A stretch of 64,000 nucleotides of DNA from Alphaproteobacteria bacterium. Lineage in GTDB: Bacteria; Pseudomonadota; Alphaproteobacteria; Sphingomonadales; Sphingomonadaceae. Below the pieces are notes generated by a model, which saw only the letters and a program-made list of their open reading frames with translations, was not told the origin of the DNA and did not search any database. The position numbers and the translations under genes are program-made. Position 1 is the stretch's first letter, and every line of letters starts with the position of its first letter. This document shows positions 1 through 8,796 of this stretch, piece after piece. Location of the stretch: the NCBI GenBank assembly GCA_019239415.1, contig JAFAZW010000061.1, positions 62,001-126,000 on the forward strand. Reading direction: 5' to 3'.

Positions 1-2
1 CG

Positions 3-2402
3 GTGCTGATCTGGGCGGCGATCGCCTTCCACGTCCGCGGCGCGGCGCTGGCCCTGGTGATCACCTCCGCCTTCGCCATCTGGGGCGCCGACAGCGGCCG
101 CGGCCCGCTCGTCTACGCCTACATCGATCCGGTGCTCTCGACCCAGCAGTTCATCGCCGTCGTCTCGCTCACCGTCCTCCTGCTCGCCGCCATCTCCGAC
201 GAGCGGCGGCGGATCGAGGCGAGCTCCCGCCTCGCGGCGATCGCCGCCTCGTCACCGGACGCTTTGCTCAGCTGCGACCTCGCCGGCCGTCTCACCAGCT
301 GGAACGAGGGCGCGGAGCGGCTGTTCGGCTGGAGGGCCGACGAGGCGATCGGCCGGCAATTCGGCTTCCTCGCCCCGCCCGGCGTGGCGCCCGAAGGGGA
401 GCCGGAGCGGATCTTCGAAACGGTCCGACGCGGCGGGAAAGTCGATATCGAGACGGTGCGGCGGCACAAGGACGGGCACCTCGTCGACGTCCACTTCGTC
501 GGCACCGAGCTCAAGGGCGCCGGCGGCGAGATGATCGGCCAGATGGTCGTCATGCGCGACATCGGCGAGCGCAAGCGCGCCGAGGCGGCGCTGCGCGAGG
601 AGCAGGAGACCCTCGAAGTCCTGAACCGCACCGGCGCCGCGCTCGCCGGCGAGCTGGACCTCGACCGCATCGTCCAGATGGTGACCGACGCGGGCCGCGA
701 GCTGACCGGAGCGCAGTTCGGCGCCTTCTTCTACACCGTCTACCGGCCCGACGGCGGCGCGCTGATGCTCTACACGCTGTCAGGCGCCGAGCGATCCCAG
801 TTCGAACATTTCGGAATGCCGCGCGCCACCAAGGTCTTCGCCCCCACTTTTGCCGGTGAAGGCGTGATCCGATCGGCGGATATCACGCGCGACCCGCGCT
901 ACGGCCAGAATCCGCCGCACCAAGGCATGCCGGACGGCCATCTGCCGGTCCGTTCCTATCTTGCGGTACCCGTGCAATCGCGGACCGGCGAGGTGATCGG
1001 CGGCCTGTTCTACGGGCATAGTGACACGGATGTTTTCACCCTCCGCTCCGAACAGGTCATGGACGGCCTCGCCGCCCAGGCCTCGATCGCCATCGACAAC
1101 AGCCGGCTATTCCGAGAGGCCCAGGCGGAGATTGCCGAGCGCAAGCGGGCCGAGGAGGCGCTGCGCGAGCTTAACGAGACGCTCGAGAGCCGGGTGGAGG
1201 AGCGCACCCACGAGCTGGTCGCCGCGCAGGACCAGCTCCGCCAGGCGCAGAAGATGGAGGCGATCGGCCAGCTGACCGGCGGCGTCGCCCACGATTTCAA
1301 CAACCTGCTCACCATCATCCGCTCCTCGGTCGACCTGTTGCGGCGGCGCGAGGTGCCCGAGGATCGCAAGCGGCGCTATATCGACGCCATTTCGGATACG
1401 GCCGACCGCGCGGCGAAGCTCACCTCGCAGCTGCTCGCCTTCGCGCGGCGGCAGGCGCTGAAGCCGGAGGCGTTCGACGCGCCCGAACGCGTGCGGATCG
1501 TGTGCGACATGATCCGGACCGTCGTCGGGTCGCGCATCGAGATCCGTGTCGACATCGACTGCGACGATTGCTTCATCGAGGCCGATGTCGGCCAGTTCGA
1601 AACGGCGCTCATCAACATCGCCGTCAACGCCCGCGATGCCATGGACGGGGAAGGCACGCTGACTATGTCCGCGCGCGCCGTCGCGGAGGTTCCTGCCGAT
1701 GCGTGGCACGAGCGGCTCCCGGGCGATCATGTCGCCATTGCCATTTCCGACACCGGCCGCGGCATCGCCCCCGAGCTCGTGGCGCAGATCTTCGAGCCCT
1801 TCTTCACCACCAAGGAGGTCGGGCGCGGCACCGGGCTCGGCCTCAGCCAGGTCTACGGCTTCGCCAGGCAGTCGGGCGGCGATGTGCGGGTCGAAAGCGA
1901 GATCGGGAAAGGAACCTGCTTCACGCTCTATCTGCCGCGCATCGCCGCGCCGGCGCGCGCGGAGAAGGCGGCGCAGCGCCGCCGCGGCGAGGCGCCGATG
2001 AGGCGCAGCCGCATCCTCGTCGTCGAGGACAATCCCGACGTCGGCGCTTTCGCCACCCAGCTGCTCGCCGAGCTCGGCCACGAGACAGAGCTCGCCTCCA
2101 ACGGCCGGGAGGCGCTGGCGACCATCGAGCGCGACGCGCGCGGCTTCGACCTCGTCTTCTCGGACGTGGTCATGCCGGGCATGACGGGAATCGAGCTGGC
2201 GCAGACGCTGGCCGAGCGACGACCCGACCTGCGCATCGTCCTGACCAGCGGCTACAGCCATGTCCTGGCGCAGGAGGGGCGCCACGGCTTCGAGTTGCTC
2301 CACAAGCCCTATTCGGTCGAGAGCCTCACCCGGATCCTGCGCACGCCGCCGACGGAACCGGTGCGGGAACCGGGGGGTTCAGCCGCCCAAGAGGAGGCCT
2401 GA
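3..2402 (+). CDS. Hybrid sensor histidine kinase (5' end outside window)
   Basis: A membrane-linked hybrid sensor kinase that would autophosphorylate a histidine and pass the phosphate to its own receiver. The visible 799 residues begin inside a hydrophobic N-terminal part that looks like the end of a MASE1-type membrane sensor (to about residue 65). A PAS domain (about 75-190), a GAF domain (about 205-370) and a coiled linker follow. The HisKA box has GGVAHDFNN with the phospho-acceptor His at visible residue 430. The HATPase domain (about 525-645) shows NARDAM, DTGRGI and GTGLGL. The receiver (about 670-780) starts LVVEDN and has Asp721 in FSDVVMPG. The frame is open to the left edge, so the true start is upstream. 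The next gene starts one base after the stop. The input signal is unknown. Confidence 0.93.
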   Translation: MLIWAAIAFHVRGAALALVITSAFAIWGADSGRGPLVYAYIDPVLSTQQFIAVVSLTVLLLAAISDERRRIEASSRLAAIAASSPDALLSCDLAGRLTSWNEGAERLFGWRADEAIGRQFGFLAPPGVAPEGEPERIFETVRRGGKVDIETVRRHKDGHLVDVHFVGTELKGAGGEMIGQMVVMRDIGERKRAEAALREEQETLEVLNRTGAALAGELDLDRIVQMVTDAGRELTGAQFGAFFYTVYRPDGGALMLYTLSGAERSQFEHFGMPRATKVFAPTFAGEGVIRSADITRDPRYGQNPPHQGMPDGHLPVRSYLAVPVQSRTGEVIGGLFYGHSDTDVFTLRSEQVMDGLAAQASIAIDNSRLFREAQAEIAERKRAEEALRELNETLESRVEERTHELVAAQDQLRQAQKMEAIGQLTGGVAHDFNNLLTIIRSSVDLLRRREVPEDRKRRYIDAISDTADRAAKLTSQLLAFARRQALKPEAFDAPERVRIVCDMIRTVVGSRIEIRVDIDCDDCFIEADVGQFETALINIAVNARDAMDGEGTLTMSARAVAEVPADAWHERLPGDHVAIAISDTGRGIAPELVAQIFEPFFTTKEVGRGTGLGLSQVYGFARQSGGDVRVESEIGKGTCFTLYLPRIAAPARAEKAAQRRRGEAPMRRSRILVVEDNPDVGAFATQLLAELGHETELASNGREALATIERDARGFDLVFSDVVMPGMTGIELAQTLAERRPDLRIVLTSGYSHVLAQEGRHGFELLHKPYSVESLTRILRTPPTEPVREPGGSAAQEEA

Positions 2403-2403
2403 C

Positions 2404-2712
2404 ATGAGCGACTACGACCGGGAGGAGGTCCCGCGCGAGCCGGTCCGCGAGACGCGCCGCACGACGGGGATCGACACCGGCGACCGCTCCGGCGGCGGCG
2501 CGGGCGGCGCGATCGCGCTCATCCTGCTGCTGATCGTCGTCGGCGGTATCGCCTGGTTCCTGATGCGCTCCGGCAACCGCGGCGCCACCCAGGTCGGCGT
2601 CAACGTCACCACGCCCAAGGCCATCGACATCAAGGTGCCGGACAAGATCGACGTCAAGGTGCCGGACGTGAACGTCAAATCCGACAAGGGCAGCGCGAAC
2701 GCGAGCCGGTGA
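2404..2712 (+). CDS. Small single-pass membrane protein with KVPD repeats
   Basis: A 102-residue protein of unknown function. The N-terminus is charged and Gly-rich, one transmembrane segment lies at about residues 35-55, and the tail repeats the pattern I/D-K-V-P-D (IDIKVPDKIDVKVPDVNVK). The topology is probably an anchored tail facing the periplasm (inference). It starts one nucleotide after the kinase stop, with GAGGAGG just upstream inside the kinase's last codons, so it is probably co-transcribed and coupled. A lipoprotein at 23812-24048 has a similar valine/lysine/proline tail, so the two may share a fold or partner. No known domain recognised. Confidence 0.75.
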   Translation: MSDYDREEVPREPVRETRRTTGIDTGDRSGGGAGGAIALILLLIVVGGIAWFLMRSGNRGATQVGVNVTTPKAIDIKVPDKIDVKVPDVNVKSDKGSANASR

Positions 2713-2798
2713 AGCCAGGTATCGAGGGAGGGGCGAGGTGAACGGCCGCTGACGGCCTCATTCAGCCTTTCCTCAACCGAATCAACGCATAAGCCCTT

Positions 2799-2819
2799 CG
2801 TCATCCCGCGCGGGGTGAC
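2799..2819. repeat. Minimal CGTCA/TGAC palindrome
   Basis: A 20-nt loopless palindrome with the same outer GTCA/TGAC ends as the larger nested palindromes elsewhere in the window, but with a single core (CCCGCGCGGG). It lies in the 202-nt gap between two convergent genes (2713-2914). It is probably a degenerate or solo unit of that repeat superfamily. Confidence 0.45.
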
Positions 2820-2841
2820 CCCTCGTGTCGCGTATTGAGGG

Positions 2842-2908
2842 AGGGGCCGGTCCTCGCCAGAGGGCCGGCCCCTAATCCTTCTGCCTCCCCATCCGGAGGA
2901 TGGGGGAG
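2842..2908. terminator. Two hairpins in a convergent intergenic region
   Basis: The first is a 9-bp GC stem, AGGGGCCGG (2842-2850) with CCGGCCCCT (2865-2873). The second is a stem of about 9 bp, CCCCATCC (2887-2894) with GGATGGGG (2898-2905). They lie between the plus-strand membrane protein and the minus-strand 80-residue protein, so they could end transcription from both sides. No long T-run follows either hairpin, so intrinsic termination is only a suggestion. Confidence 0.4.
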
Positions 2909-2914
2909 CCCAGG

Positions 2915-3157
2915 CTAGTCGTCGTCCGGCGCCTCGCTCGGCGCGTTGGCATTGCCGCCGACCGCTTTGCCGCCGAGCCGGCCGGTGCCGTAATAGGCCT
3001 GGTCGGTCTCGCCGCCATGGCCCATCCACCCTTCCTTGTCGTCGCCTTCGCCGTCCTTGCCGGTGTGCGGGTTGGGGTAGGCGCCGCCGCCCGAATCGCC
3101 GCCGCCGCCGCGGCCGTGCAGCTGGGGATCGTCGGGCTCGGGATGGCGTGCGGTCAT
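2915..3157 (-). CDS. Small Gly/Asp-rich conserved hypothetical protein
   Basis: An 80-residue hydrophilic protein rich in Gly, Asp, His and Asn, with no membrane segment and no recognised domain. Motifs include PQLHGRGGG, YPNPHTGK and WMGHGG. Small proteins of this look are common in sphingomonads, from memory and without a search. The ATG at 3157 is preceded by GAAGGA at a good distance. Upstream, inside the end of dnaB, is a weak EcfG-like promoter (GGACC-N16-CGTT on the minus strand, 3190-3214), which could suggest stress control. It is probably disordered. Function unknown. Confidence 0.7.
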   Translation of the reverse strand: MTARHPEPDDPQLHGRGGGGDSGGGAYPNPHTGKDGEGDDKEGWMGHGGETDQAYYGTGRLGGKAVGGNANAPSEAPDDD

Positions 3158-3215
3158 GGCGTGCGTCCTTCGGCTGAGGTCGCACCGTCAACGGCCGGAG
3201 GGGCCGACGGGTCCG

Positions 3216-4733
3216 CTAGCCGCGCGCCTCGGGCAGATACTGGTCGTCGATCCAGTCGGAGAAGCGGGTGATCTTCGCCTCGAACTTCATCTTCACCTTG
3301 CCCGTCGCGCCGTGGCGCTGCTTGGCGATGATCAGCTCGGCGAGGCCATAGACCCGCTCCATGTCGCGCATCCACTCGGCATGGGCGTCGTGGACCTTGG
3401 CGTCGTCCCCTTCGATCGGCCGCTTCGGCTCCCGCGAGGCGACATAATATTCTTCCCGGTAGACGAACCAGACCATGTCGGCGTCCTGCTCGATCGAGCC
3501 CGATTCCCTGAGGTCGGAGAGCTGCGGCCTTTTGTCCTCGCGCTGCTCAACGGCACGGCTGAGCTGCGACAGCGCGAGCACCGGTACGTTAAGTTCCTTC
3601 GCCAACGTCTTGAGACCGCGCGAGATTTCCGAAATCTCCTGGACCCGGTTCTGATCGCTGCCGCCCTTGCCGGTGCCCTGGAGCAGCTGGAGATAATCGA
3701 CGACGATGAGGCCGATGGCGCGCTGCCGCTTGAGCCGCCGGGCGCGGGTCCTGAGCGCGGCGATGGTGAGGCCGGCGGTATCGTCGATGTAGAGCGGCAG
3801 ACTTTCGAGCTCCGCCGCCGCGCGAGCGAGGTTGCGGAAGTCCTGCTGGCTGATCTTGCCCATGCGCAGGTTTTCCGAGCTGATCCCGCTATTCTCGGCG
3901 AGGATGCGGGTGGCGAGCTGGTCGGCCGACATTTCGAGGCTGAAGAAGGCGACGGCCGCCCCCGCGGACTTCTCGGGGGCGATGCCGTCCTCGAGGTCGC
4001 GCACCAGCCGCTGCGCCGCGTTGAAGGCGATGTTGGTGGCGAGCGACGTCTTGCCCATGCCGGGACGCCCGGCGAGGATGACGAGGTCGGAATGGTGGAG
4101 GCCGCCGGTCTTGGCGTTGACGTTCTCGAGCCCCGTCGTGGTGCCGGACAGGCCGCCGCCTGAATTCAGCGCCTTTTCGGCCATTTGCACGGCCATGCGC
4201 GTCGCCTCGGCGAAGCTCTTGACCGTCCCTTCGCCGCCGCCTTCCTCGGCGACGCGGTAGAGCGCCGCCTCGGCCTGTTCGATCTGGCCCTTGGGGTCGA
4301 CCTCCTCGGACGTGTCGAGCGCCTTCTCGACCATCTCGCGGCCGACGCCGATCAGCGCCCTGAGCAGCGCCAGCTCGTAGATCTGCTCGGCGAAGTCGCG
4401 CGCACCGATGATCGCCGCTCCGGAGCCGGTGAGCTGCGCCAGGTAGGCGGGCCCGCCCAGCTCCTTCATCTCCTCGTCCGCCTCGAAGAGCGGCCGCAGC
4501 GTGACCGGCGAGGCGATCATGTTGCGGTCGATCATCTTGAGGATCTGCTCGTAGACCCGCCCGTGCAACGGTTCGAAGAAATGGTCCGGCCGAAGCTTGA
4601 GCTGGATATCCTCGGCGAGCCGGTTGTCGATCATCAGCGCGCCGAGCAGGGCCGCCTCCGCCTCGACGTTGTGCGGGACGGAAGCCGCTTCGGGCGCCGG
4701 CGCGTCGGCGAGGCGGATGATGTTGTCGGCCAT
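3216..4733 (-). CDS. dnaB: Replicative DNA helicase DnaB
   Basis: A 505-residue hexameric 5'-3' helicase that unwinds the fork ahead of DNA polymerase III and recruits primase. The N-terminal DnaB domain begins VPHNVEAEAALLGALM, and the RecA-like ATPase domain has Walker A GRPGMGKTS (Lys228). The motifs DYLQLL, LSQLSRAVEQR and DLRESGSIEQDAD are all present, and the length is normal for the family. An ATG six codons further upstream exists, but 4733 is preferred because AAGAGG lies directly in front of it. The gene is divergent from the UPF0262 gene. The shared upstream region holds a perfect DnaA box. Confidence 0.97.
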   Translation of the reverse strand: MADNIIRLADAPAPEAASVPHNVEAEAALLGALMIDNRLAEDIQLKLRPDHFFEPLHGRVYEQILKMIDRNMIASPVTLRPLFEADEEMKELGGPAYLAQLTGSGAAIIGARDFAEQIYELALLRALIGVGREMVEKALDTSEEVDPKGQIEQAEAALYRVAEEGGGEGTVKSFAEATRMAVQMAEKALNSGGGLSGTTTGLENVNAKTGGLHHSDLVILAGRPGMGKTSLATNIAFNAAQRLVRDLEDGIAPEKSAGAAVAFFSLEMSADQLATRILAENSGISSENLRMGKISQQDFRNLARAAAELESLPLYIDDTAGLTIAALRTRARRLKRQRAIGLIVVDYLQLLQGTGKGGSDQNRVQEISEISRGLKTLAKELNVPVLALSQLSRAVEQREDKRPQLSDLRESGSIEQDADMVWFVYREEYYVASREPKRPIEGDDAKVHDAHAEWMRDMERVYGLAELIIAKQRHGATGKVKMKFEAKITRFSDWIDDQYLPEARG

Positions 4734-4779
4734 GCCTCTTTCTTCGGCCATTCCGGGCGCCGGCTCAAGCCAGCAACCC

Positions 4780-4799
4780 TGTGGAAGTGCTGTGGATAA
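4780..4799. promoter_or_regulatory. DnaA box pair upstream of dnaB
   Basis: TGTGGATAA at 4791-4799 is the exact complement of the DnaA consensus TTATCCACA. A second, weaker copy, TGTGGAAGT (4780-4788), lies in the same orientation exactly 11 bp away, which is one helical turn. The site is 47-66 bp upstream of dnaB and in front of the divergent UPF0262 gene. A role in DnaA control of dnaB is inferred. Confidence 0.55.
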
Positions 4800-4827
4800 T
4801 GACGGCTCGCCCCGCTAACAGCCCGCC

Positions 4828-5295
4828 ATGGCCGGCGACCCGCGCATCATCGATGTCGAGCTCGACGAACGCACCATCCTCCGCCGCTCCGCCGAGATCG
4901 AGCAGGAGCGCCGGGTCGCGATCTTCGATCTGCTGGAGGCGAATCATTTTGCTCCGGCGGGGCTCGACGGCCCGTTCCGGGTCCTCCTGCGCATCGAGGA
5001 CAATCGTCTCGCCATCGTGCTCAGCGACGAAGCGGGGCAGCCGCTCGACACCATCCGTCTCGGCCTCGCCCGCTTCAAGCGGCCGGTGCGGGACTATTTC
5101 GCCATCTGCGAGAGCTACTTTAAAGCCGTCCGCGCCGACTCGCCGCACGGCCTGGAGACGATCGACATGGCCCGCCGCGCCGTCCACAACGACGCGGCCG
5201 AGCTCTTGCGGGAGTGCCTCGCCGGCAAGGTCGAGATGGACTTCGACACCGCCCGCCGGCTGTTCACCCTGATCTGCGTCCTGCACATCAGATAA
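4828..5295 (+). CDS. UPF0262 family protein
   Basis: A 155-residue cytoplasmic protein matching the alphaproteobacterial UPF0262 family from start to end. It starts with IIDVELDERTI and has the conserved stretches RVAIFDLLEAN, FRVLLRIEDN and KRPVRDYFAICESYF. It ends in FDTARRLFTLICVLHIR. The family's function is unknown. The gene is divergent from dnaB and shares its control region. The next gene ends 11 nt beyond its stop on the opposite strand. No strong ribosome binding site precedes the ATG. Confidence 0.88.
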   Translation: MAGDPRIIDVELDERTILRRSAEIEQERRVAIFDLLEANHFAPAGLDGPFRVLLRIEDNRLAIVLSDEAGQPLDTIRLGLARFKRPVRDYFAICESYFKAVRADSPHGLETIDMARRAVHNDAAELLRECLAGKVEMDFDTARRLFTLICVLHIR

Positions 5296-5306
5296 GCGAA
5301 CGGGCG

Positions 5307-6167
5307 TTAGTGCTTTCGCGCTGCCTGAAAGCGCTCAACGAGCTCGCGGATTTCGGCCCGGGCGCAGAATTCGACGCCGAACGGATCCCGCGGGGCATGA
5401 TCGAGGCAGGCCAGCGCCGCATCGACTTTCGGGATCGCGTCCAACGGCTCGACGGAGGCGTCGCGGCGCGCGACGACCAGCTCCAACGCCTTGACGGCGT
5501 CGCCCCAATGACCCGGGTCCGCTCCCGCCAGCCAGGCCTCGAGCGAGCGCAGCATGTCGCCAGCCTCCGCGAAGCGGCCGAGCTCTCGCTGCGCATTTGC
5601 CGCCCGGTACCAGAGCGCCTGATATTCCTTGTCGTCGGTTGCCGGCTCGAGCGCGCGGACCCGTCGGACGAATTCCTCATCATACGCCCTCGCCTTGGCG
5701 GCGGAGACGCGGCCCTGCCCGACCGGTCCGGGAGCTGGCTTCACCTGCCAGGTCGCCGTCAGCAGCATCCAGAGCGCCTCTCGCTCGGGCCGGCCGATGC
5801 GGGTGGCGAGCCACTGCGCGCGATAATACGTGGTGTCCTCCTGGCGCAGCAGCGCCTGATATTCCGGGCTCGCGATGAGCGGGGCGAGGCGCGCCGCCTC
5901 GGCATCGGTGAACGCCTGGAAGAGGACGAGCTTGTTGGACGGGCATTCCGGAAGCGGCAGCGGCATCAGCCAATACGTGTAGCGCCGGCCGTCCGGCCTC
6001 TCGCCGTAGCTGCTGAACATGTCGGTCACGAGCGCGGTGAACTTCTCGCCGCCGACCGGACAGGTCATTTCGCGGTCCCCGCCGTGGATCGAAGGCGGCG
6101 GCGACGATGGCGCCGGGGCGGCAGACTGCCACGCAATAATCAGAAGCAGCCCGTTCACGATGCTCAT
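5307..6167 (-). CDS. Secreted hypothetical protein with CPVGG motif
   Basis: A 286-residue protein with a short N-terminal hydrophobic segment (MSIVNGLLLIIAW) followed by an Ala/Pro/Ser-rich stretch, so it is probably exported or membrane-anchored. After that comes TCPVGGEKF at about residue 36 and a conserved-looking block, YTYWLMPLPLPECPSNK. The C-terminal half is helical, resembling TPR-like repeats (RAANAQRELGRFAEAGDM). The Cys-x-Val-Gly-Gly opening recalls DUF2225-like proteins, but I cannot confirm membership. A TTG codon directly precedes the chosen ATG. It faces dcd divergently. Function unknown. Confidence 0.72.
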   Translation of the reverse strand: MSIVNGLLLIIAWQSAAPAPSSPPPSIHGGDREMTCPVGGEKFTALVTDMFSSYGERPDGRRYTYWLMPLPLPECPSNKLVLFQAFTDAEAARLAPLIASPEYQALLRQEDTTYYRAQWLATRIGRPEREALWMLLTATWQVKPAPGPVGQGRVSAAKARAYDEEFVRRVRALEPATDDKEYQALWYRAANAQRELGRFAEAGDMLRSLEAWLAGADPGHWGDAVKALELVVARRDASVEPLDAIPKVDAALACLDHAPRDPFGVEFCARAEIRELVERFQAARKH

Positions 6168-6244
6168 CAATCCGGCTCCTGCGCGGGAGAGGTCTTGTCA
6201 GCGCAGGCTAATGCCACGATGACGCCGGTGCGAGGGGTGTTGTT

Positions 6245-6799
6245 ATGACCATCATGTCGGACCGGTGGATTCGCGAGCGCGCGCAGCAGGACGGAATGAT
6301 CGAGCCGTTCGTCGAATCGCAGCGGCGCGAGGGCTGCATCAGCTACGGCCTCTCCTCCTACGGCTACGACGCGCGCGTCGCCGACGAGTTCAAGATCTTC
6401 ACCAACGTCGACAATGCGATCGTCGACCCCAAGGATTTCGCCTCGAACAGCTTCGTGGACCGCAAGACCGACTGCTGCATCATTCCGCCCAACAGCTTCG
6501 CCCTCGCCCGCACGGTCGAATATTTTCGGGTGCCGCGCGACGTGCTCGTCATCTGCCTCGGCAAGTCGACCTATGCGCGCTGCGGCATCATCGTCAACGT
6601 GACCCCGCTGGAGCCCGGTTGGGAAGGTCATGTCACCCTCGAATTCTCGAACACGACGCCGCTCCCGGCCAAGGTCTACGCCAACGAAGGCGCCTGCCAG
6701 TTCCTGTTCCTCAAGGGGAACGAGCCGTGCGAGACGAGCTACGCCGACCGTGCCGGCAAATATATGGGCCAGCGCGGCGTGACTTTGCCCAAGCTTTAG
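6245..6799 (+). CDS. dcd: dCTP deaminase
   Basis: A 184-residue enzyme that deaminates dCTP to dUTP, supplying dUMP for thymidylate synthesis. The family signature is clear: GKSTYAR at residues 106-112, followed by [16 protein letters not shown] with the catalytic Glu133. The ending [12 protein letters not shown] is also typical. The length is normal for the deaminase-only form. A second ATG nine bases downstream is possible, but starting at 6245 gives the usual N-terminus. The stop codon overlaps the stop of the convergent FMN reductase gene (shared TTA/TAG at 6796-6799). Confidence 0.96.
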   Translation: MTIMSDRWIRERAQQDGMIEPFVESQRREGCISYGLSSYGYDARVADEFKIFTNVDNAIVDPKDFASNSFVDRKTDCCIIPPNSFALARTVEYFRVPRDVLVICLGKSTYARCGIIVNVTPLEPGWEGHVTLEFSNTTPLPAKVYANEGACQFLFLKGNEPCETSYADRAGKYMGQRGVTLPKL

Positions 6800-7374
6800 G
6801 CGGCGGCGCCCGACACCGCGGCCAGCTTCCCGCACCAATCGGCGAAGGCGCGCATGAAATCGGCGAGGAAAGGCCGCACCTTCTCGTCCTGCAAGCTGCC
6901 GTCCTCGCCGAACCAGGTGCCGACGCCGGCGAGATAGGCTTCCGGCTGCTGCATCATGGGCATGTCGAGGAACACTGCGGACTGCCGCAAATGATGGTTG
7001 GCGCCGAACCCCCCGAGCGCGCCGGGGGTGACGCTGACGACGGCAGCCGGCTTCCTGGCCCAGACCGAATGACCGTAGGGACGCGAGCCGACGTCGATCG
7101 CGTTCTTGAGCAGGCCCGGGACCGAGCGATTATATTCCGGCGTCACGAACAGCACCGCCCCGCACGCCCGCACTTCGTCGCGGAAGCGGCTCCAGGCCGG
7201 CGGCGGCGCGCCCTCGTCGAGATCCTGGTCGTAGAGCGGCAGGTTGCCGATCTCGACGACCTCCAGCATCAGCCGGTCGGGCGCGAGCGCCGCCAGCGCG
7301 TTGGCGACCTTGCGGCTGAACGATTCACGCCGAAGGCTGCCGACGATGGTCGCGACGCGAACCGATTCCGCCAT
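6796..7374 (-). CDS. NADPH-dependent FMN reductase family protein
   Basis: A 192-residue flavodoxin-fold oxidoreductase of the NADPH_dep_FMN_red family (ChrR/AzoR-like quinone or azo reductases). The N-terminal phosphate-binding loop reads [17 protein letters not shown], and the middle has [23 protein letters not shown], which contacts flavin in this family. It probably reduces quinones, metals or azo compounds with NADPH; the substrate cannot be told. An upstream in-frame start exists, but 7374 is preferred because GGGAGA precedes it and homologues begin there. It is convergent with dcd and its stop overlaps the dcd stop. Confidence 0.9.
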   Translation of the reverse strand: MAESVRVATIVGSLRRESFSRKVANALAALAPDRLMLEVVEIGNLPLYDQDLDEGAPPPAWSRFRDEVRACGAVLFVTPEYNRSVPGLLKNAIDVGSRPYGHSVWARKPAAVVSVTPGALGGFGANHHLRQSAVFLDMPMMQQPEAYLAGVGTWFGEDGSLQDEKVRPFLADFMRAFADWCGKLAAVSGAAA

Positions 7375-7590
7375 GGCGCATCTCCCAGGAAGATCGGGCC
7401 CGGCCATGCGCCCGAAGCGGACGCGCCGCAAGGGCCGCACAGCCTGTCCCGACGCACATCCGTTCCGCTTTGCGTCGGCGGCCGGCCTCGGCTATCGTCG
7501 CGGCTCGGAGAGGGGGGCCTTTTCCACCTGTATTTTCTTTCAGTTGAACGGCTTGGCCCCGCCGTTCATCGCGGCAACCGGACTTTAGCC

Positions 7591-8796
7591 ATGGCCAGCG
7601 CGCGCCACGCCCTGCAGAGCGACGCACCGGCGCCCGAACGGGCACCGGCCGAAACTGCACGGCGCGCGGCCGACGGCCTGCGGATCGCGCTCTTCTCCGG
7701 CAACTACAATTGCGTGCGCGACGGGGCGAACCGCGCGCTGAATCGCCTCGTCGCCCATTTGCTGGCCCGCGGCGCGGCCGTGCGGGTCTATTCGCCGACC
7801 AGCGACGCACCGGCCTTCCCGCCCGCCGGCGACCTCGTCTCGGTGCCGTCGATCGGCATTCCCGGCCGCTCGGAATACCGGCTGGCGACGCGGCTTCCGG
7901 CGCGCATCCGCGCCGATCTCGACGCCTTTGCGCCGACCCATGTGCACCTCTCCTGTCCGGACATACTCGGCGGCCGCGCCCTCGCTTATGCCCGCGCGCG
8001 CGGCATCCCGGCGGTGGCCAGCCTCCACACGCGGTTCGAGACCTATCCGGCTTATTACGGCCTTCGCTTCCTGGTGCCGCCGATCGTCGCCCGGCAGCGT
8101 TATTTCTACTCGCGCTGCGACCTCGTCCTTGCGCCGAACCCGGCGATGGCGGAGCATCTCGGCACCTATGGCGTGCCGCCGGAGCGGGTGCGTCTCTGGG
8201 GCCGCGGCGTCGACCACCGCCTGTTCACCCCGGCATTGCGGAGCAGGGCCTGGCGCGCCCGACATGGCTACGCACCCGAGGAGCCGGTGCTGCTCTTCTT
8301 CGGCCGCCTCGTCCTCGAAAAAGGCCTGGAGGTCTTCGCCGCCACCGTCGACCTGCTGCGGGCGCGGGGGCACAGGCTGCGGCCGCTGGTCGTGGGCGAC
8401 GGACCCGCGCGGGCCTGGATGGAAGAGAGGCTGCCTGACGCCCTCTATACGGGCCATGTCGACGGGGAGGCGCTCGGCCGCGCGGTGGCCAGCGCCGACA
8501 TCCTCCTCAATCCCAGCGTCACCGAGGCCTTCGGCAACGTCAACCTCGAGGCGATGGCCGCCGGGCTCGCGATCGTCAGCGCCGACGTCGGCAGCGCGCA
8601 GGCGCTGATCGAGCACGGGCGCACGGGTCTTCTCGTCGCGCCCACCGATCCGGCGGCCTATGCCGATGCGGCCGAGGCGCTGATGGCGGACCCGGGCCGC
8701 CGCGAGGCGATGGCCGGCGCCGCGGCGCAGGCGAGCCTCGCCTATCACTGGCCCGACATTCTCGATCAGGTGATCGCCGCCTACCGCGAAGCCTAA
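7591..8796 (+). CDS. Glycosyltransferase family 4 (alpha-mannosyltransferase-like)
   Basis: A 401-residue GT-B fold retaining glycosyltransferase. The N-terminal acceptor domain has FSGNYNCVRDGANRALNRL, and the central part has HVHLSCPD and SLHTRFETYPAYYG. The C-terminal nucleotide-sugar domain has LLFFGRLVLEKGLE, then VVGDGP, then the GT4 E-x7-E motif EAFGNVNLE (Glu312/Glu320). It resembles GDP-mannose-dependent alpha-mannosyltransferases that act on glycolipids; donor and acceptor are inferred. The first 25 residues look like a disordered addition. It is alone, with 216 nt (7375-7590) of divergent upstream region, and it overlaps the end of rnr by 4 nt. Confidence 0.9.
   Translation: MASARHALQSDAPAPERAPAETARRAADGLRIALFSGNYNCVRDGANRALNRLVAHLLARGAAVRVYSPTSDAPAFPPAGDLVSVPSIGIPGRSEYRLATRLPARIRADLDAFAPTHVHLSCPDILGGRALAYARARGIPAVASLHTRFETYPAYYGLRFLVPPIVARQRYFYSRCDLVLAPNPAMAEHLGTYGVPPERVRLWGRGVDHRLFTPALRSRAWRARHGYAPEEPVLLFFGRLVLEKGLEVFAATVDLLRARGHRLRPLVVGDGPARAWMEERLPDALYTGHVDGEALGRAVASADILLNPSVTEAFGNVNLEAMAAGLAIVSADVGSAQALIEHGRTGLLVAPTDPAAYADAAEALMADPGRREAMAGAAAQASLAYHWPDILDQVIAAYREA

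Noticed and set aside
6265-8796. An 843-codon frame that would fuse sequence opposite or within dcd to the glycosyltransferase
   Set aside because: The first 440 codons are out of frame with dcd or antisense to the reductase and make no sense as protein. The glycosyltransferase starts naturally at 7591.
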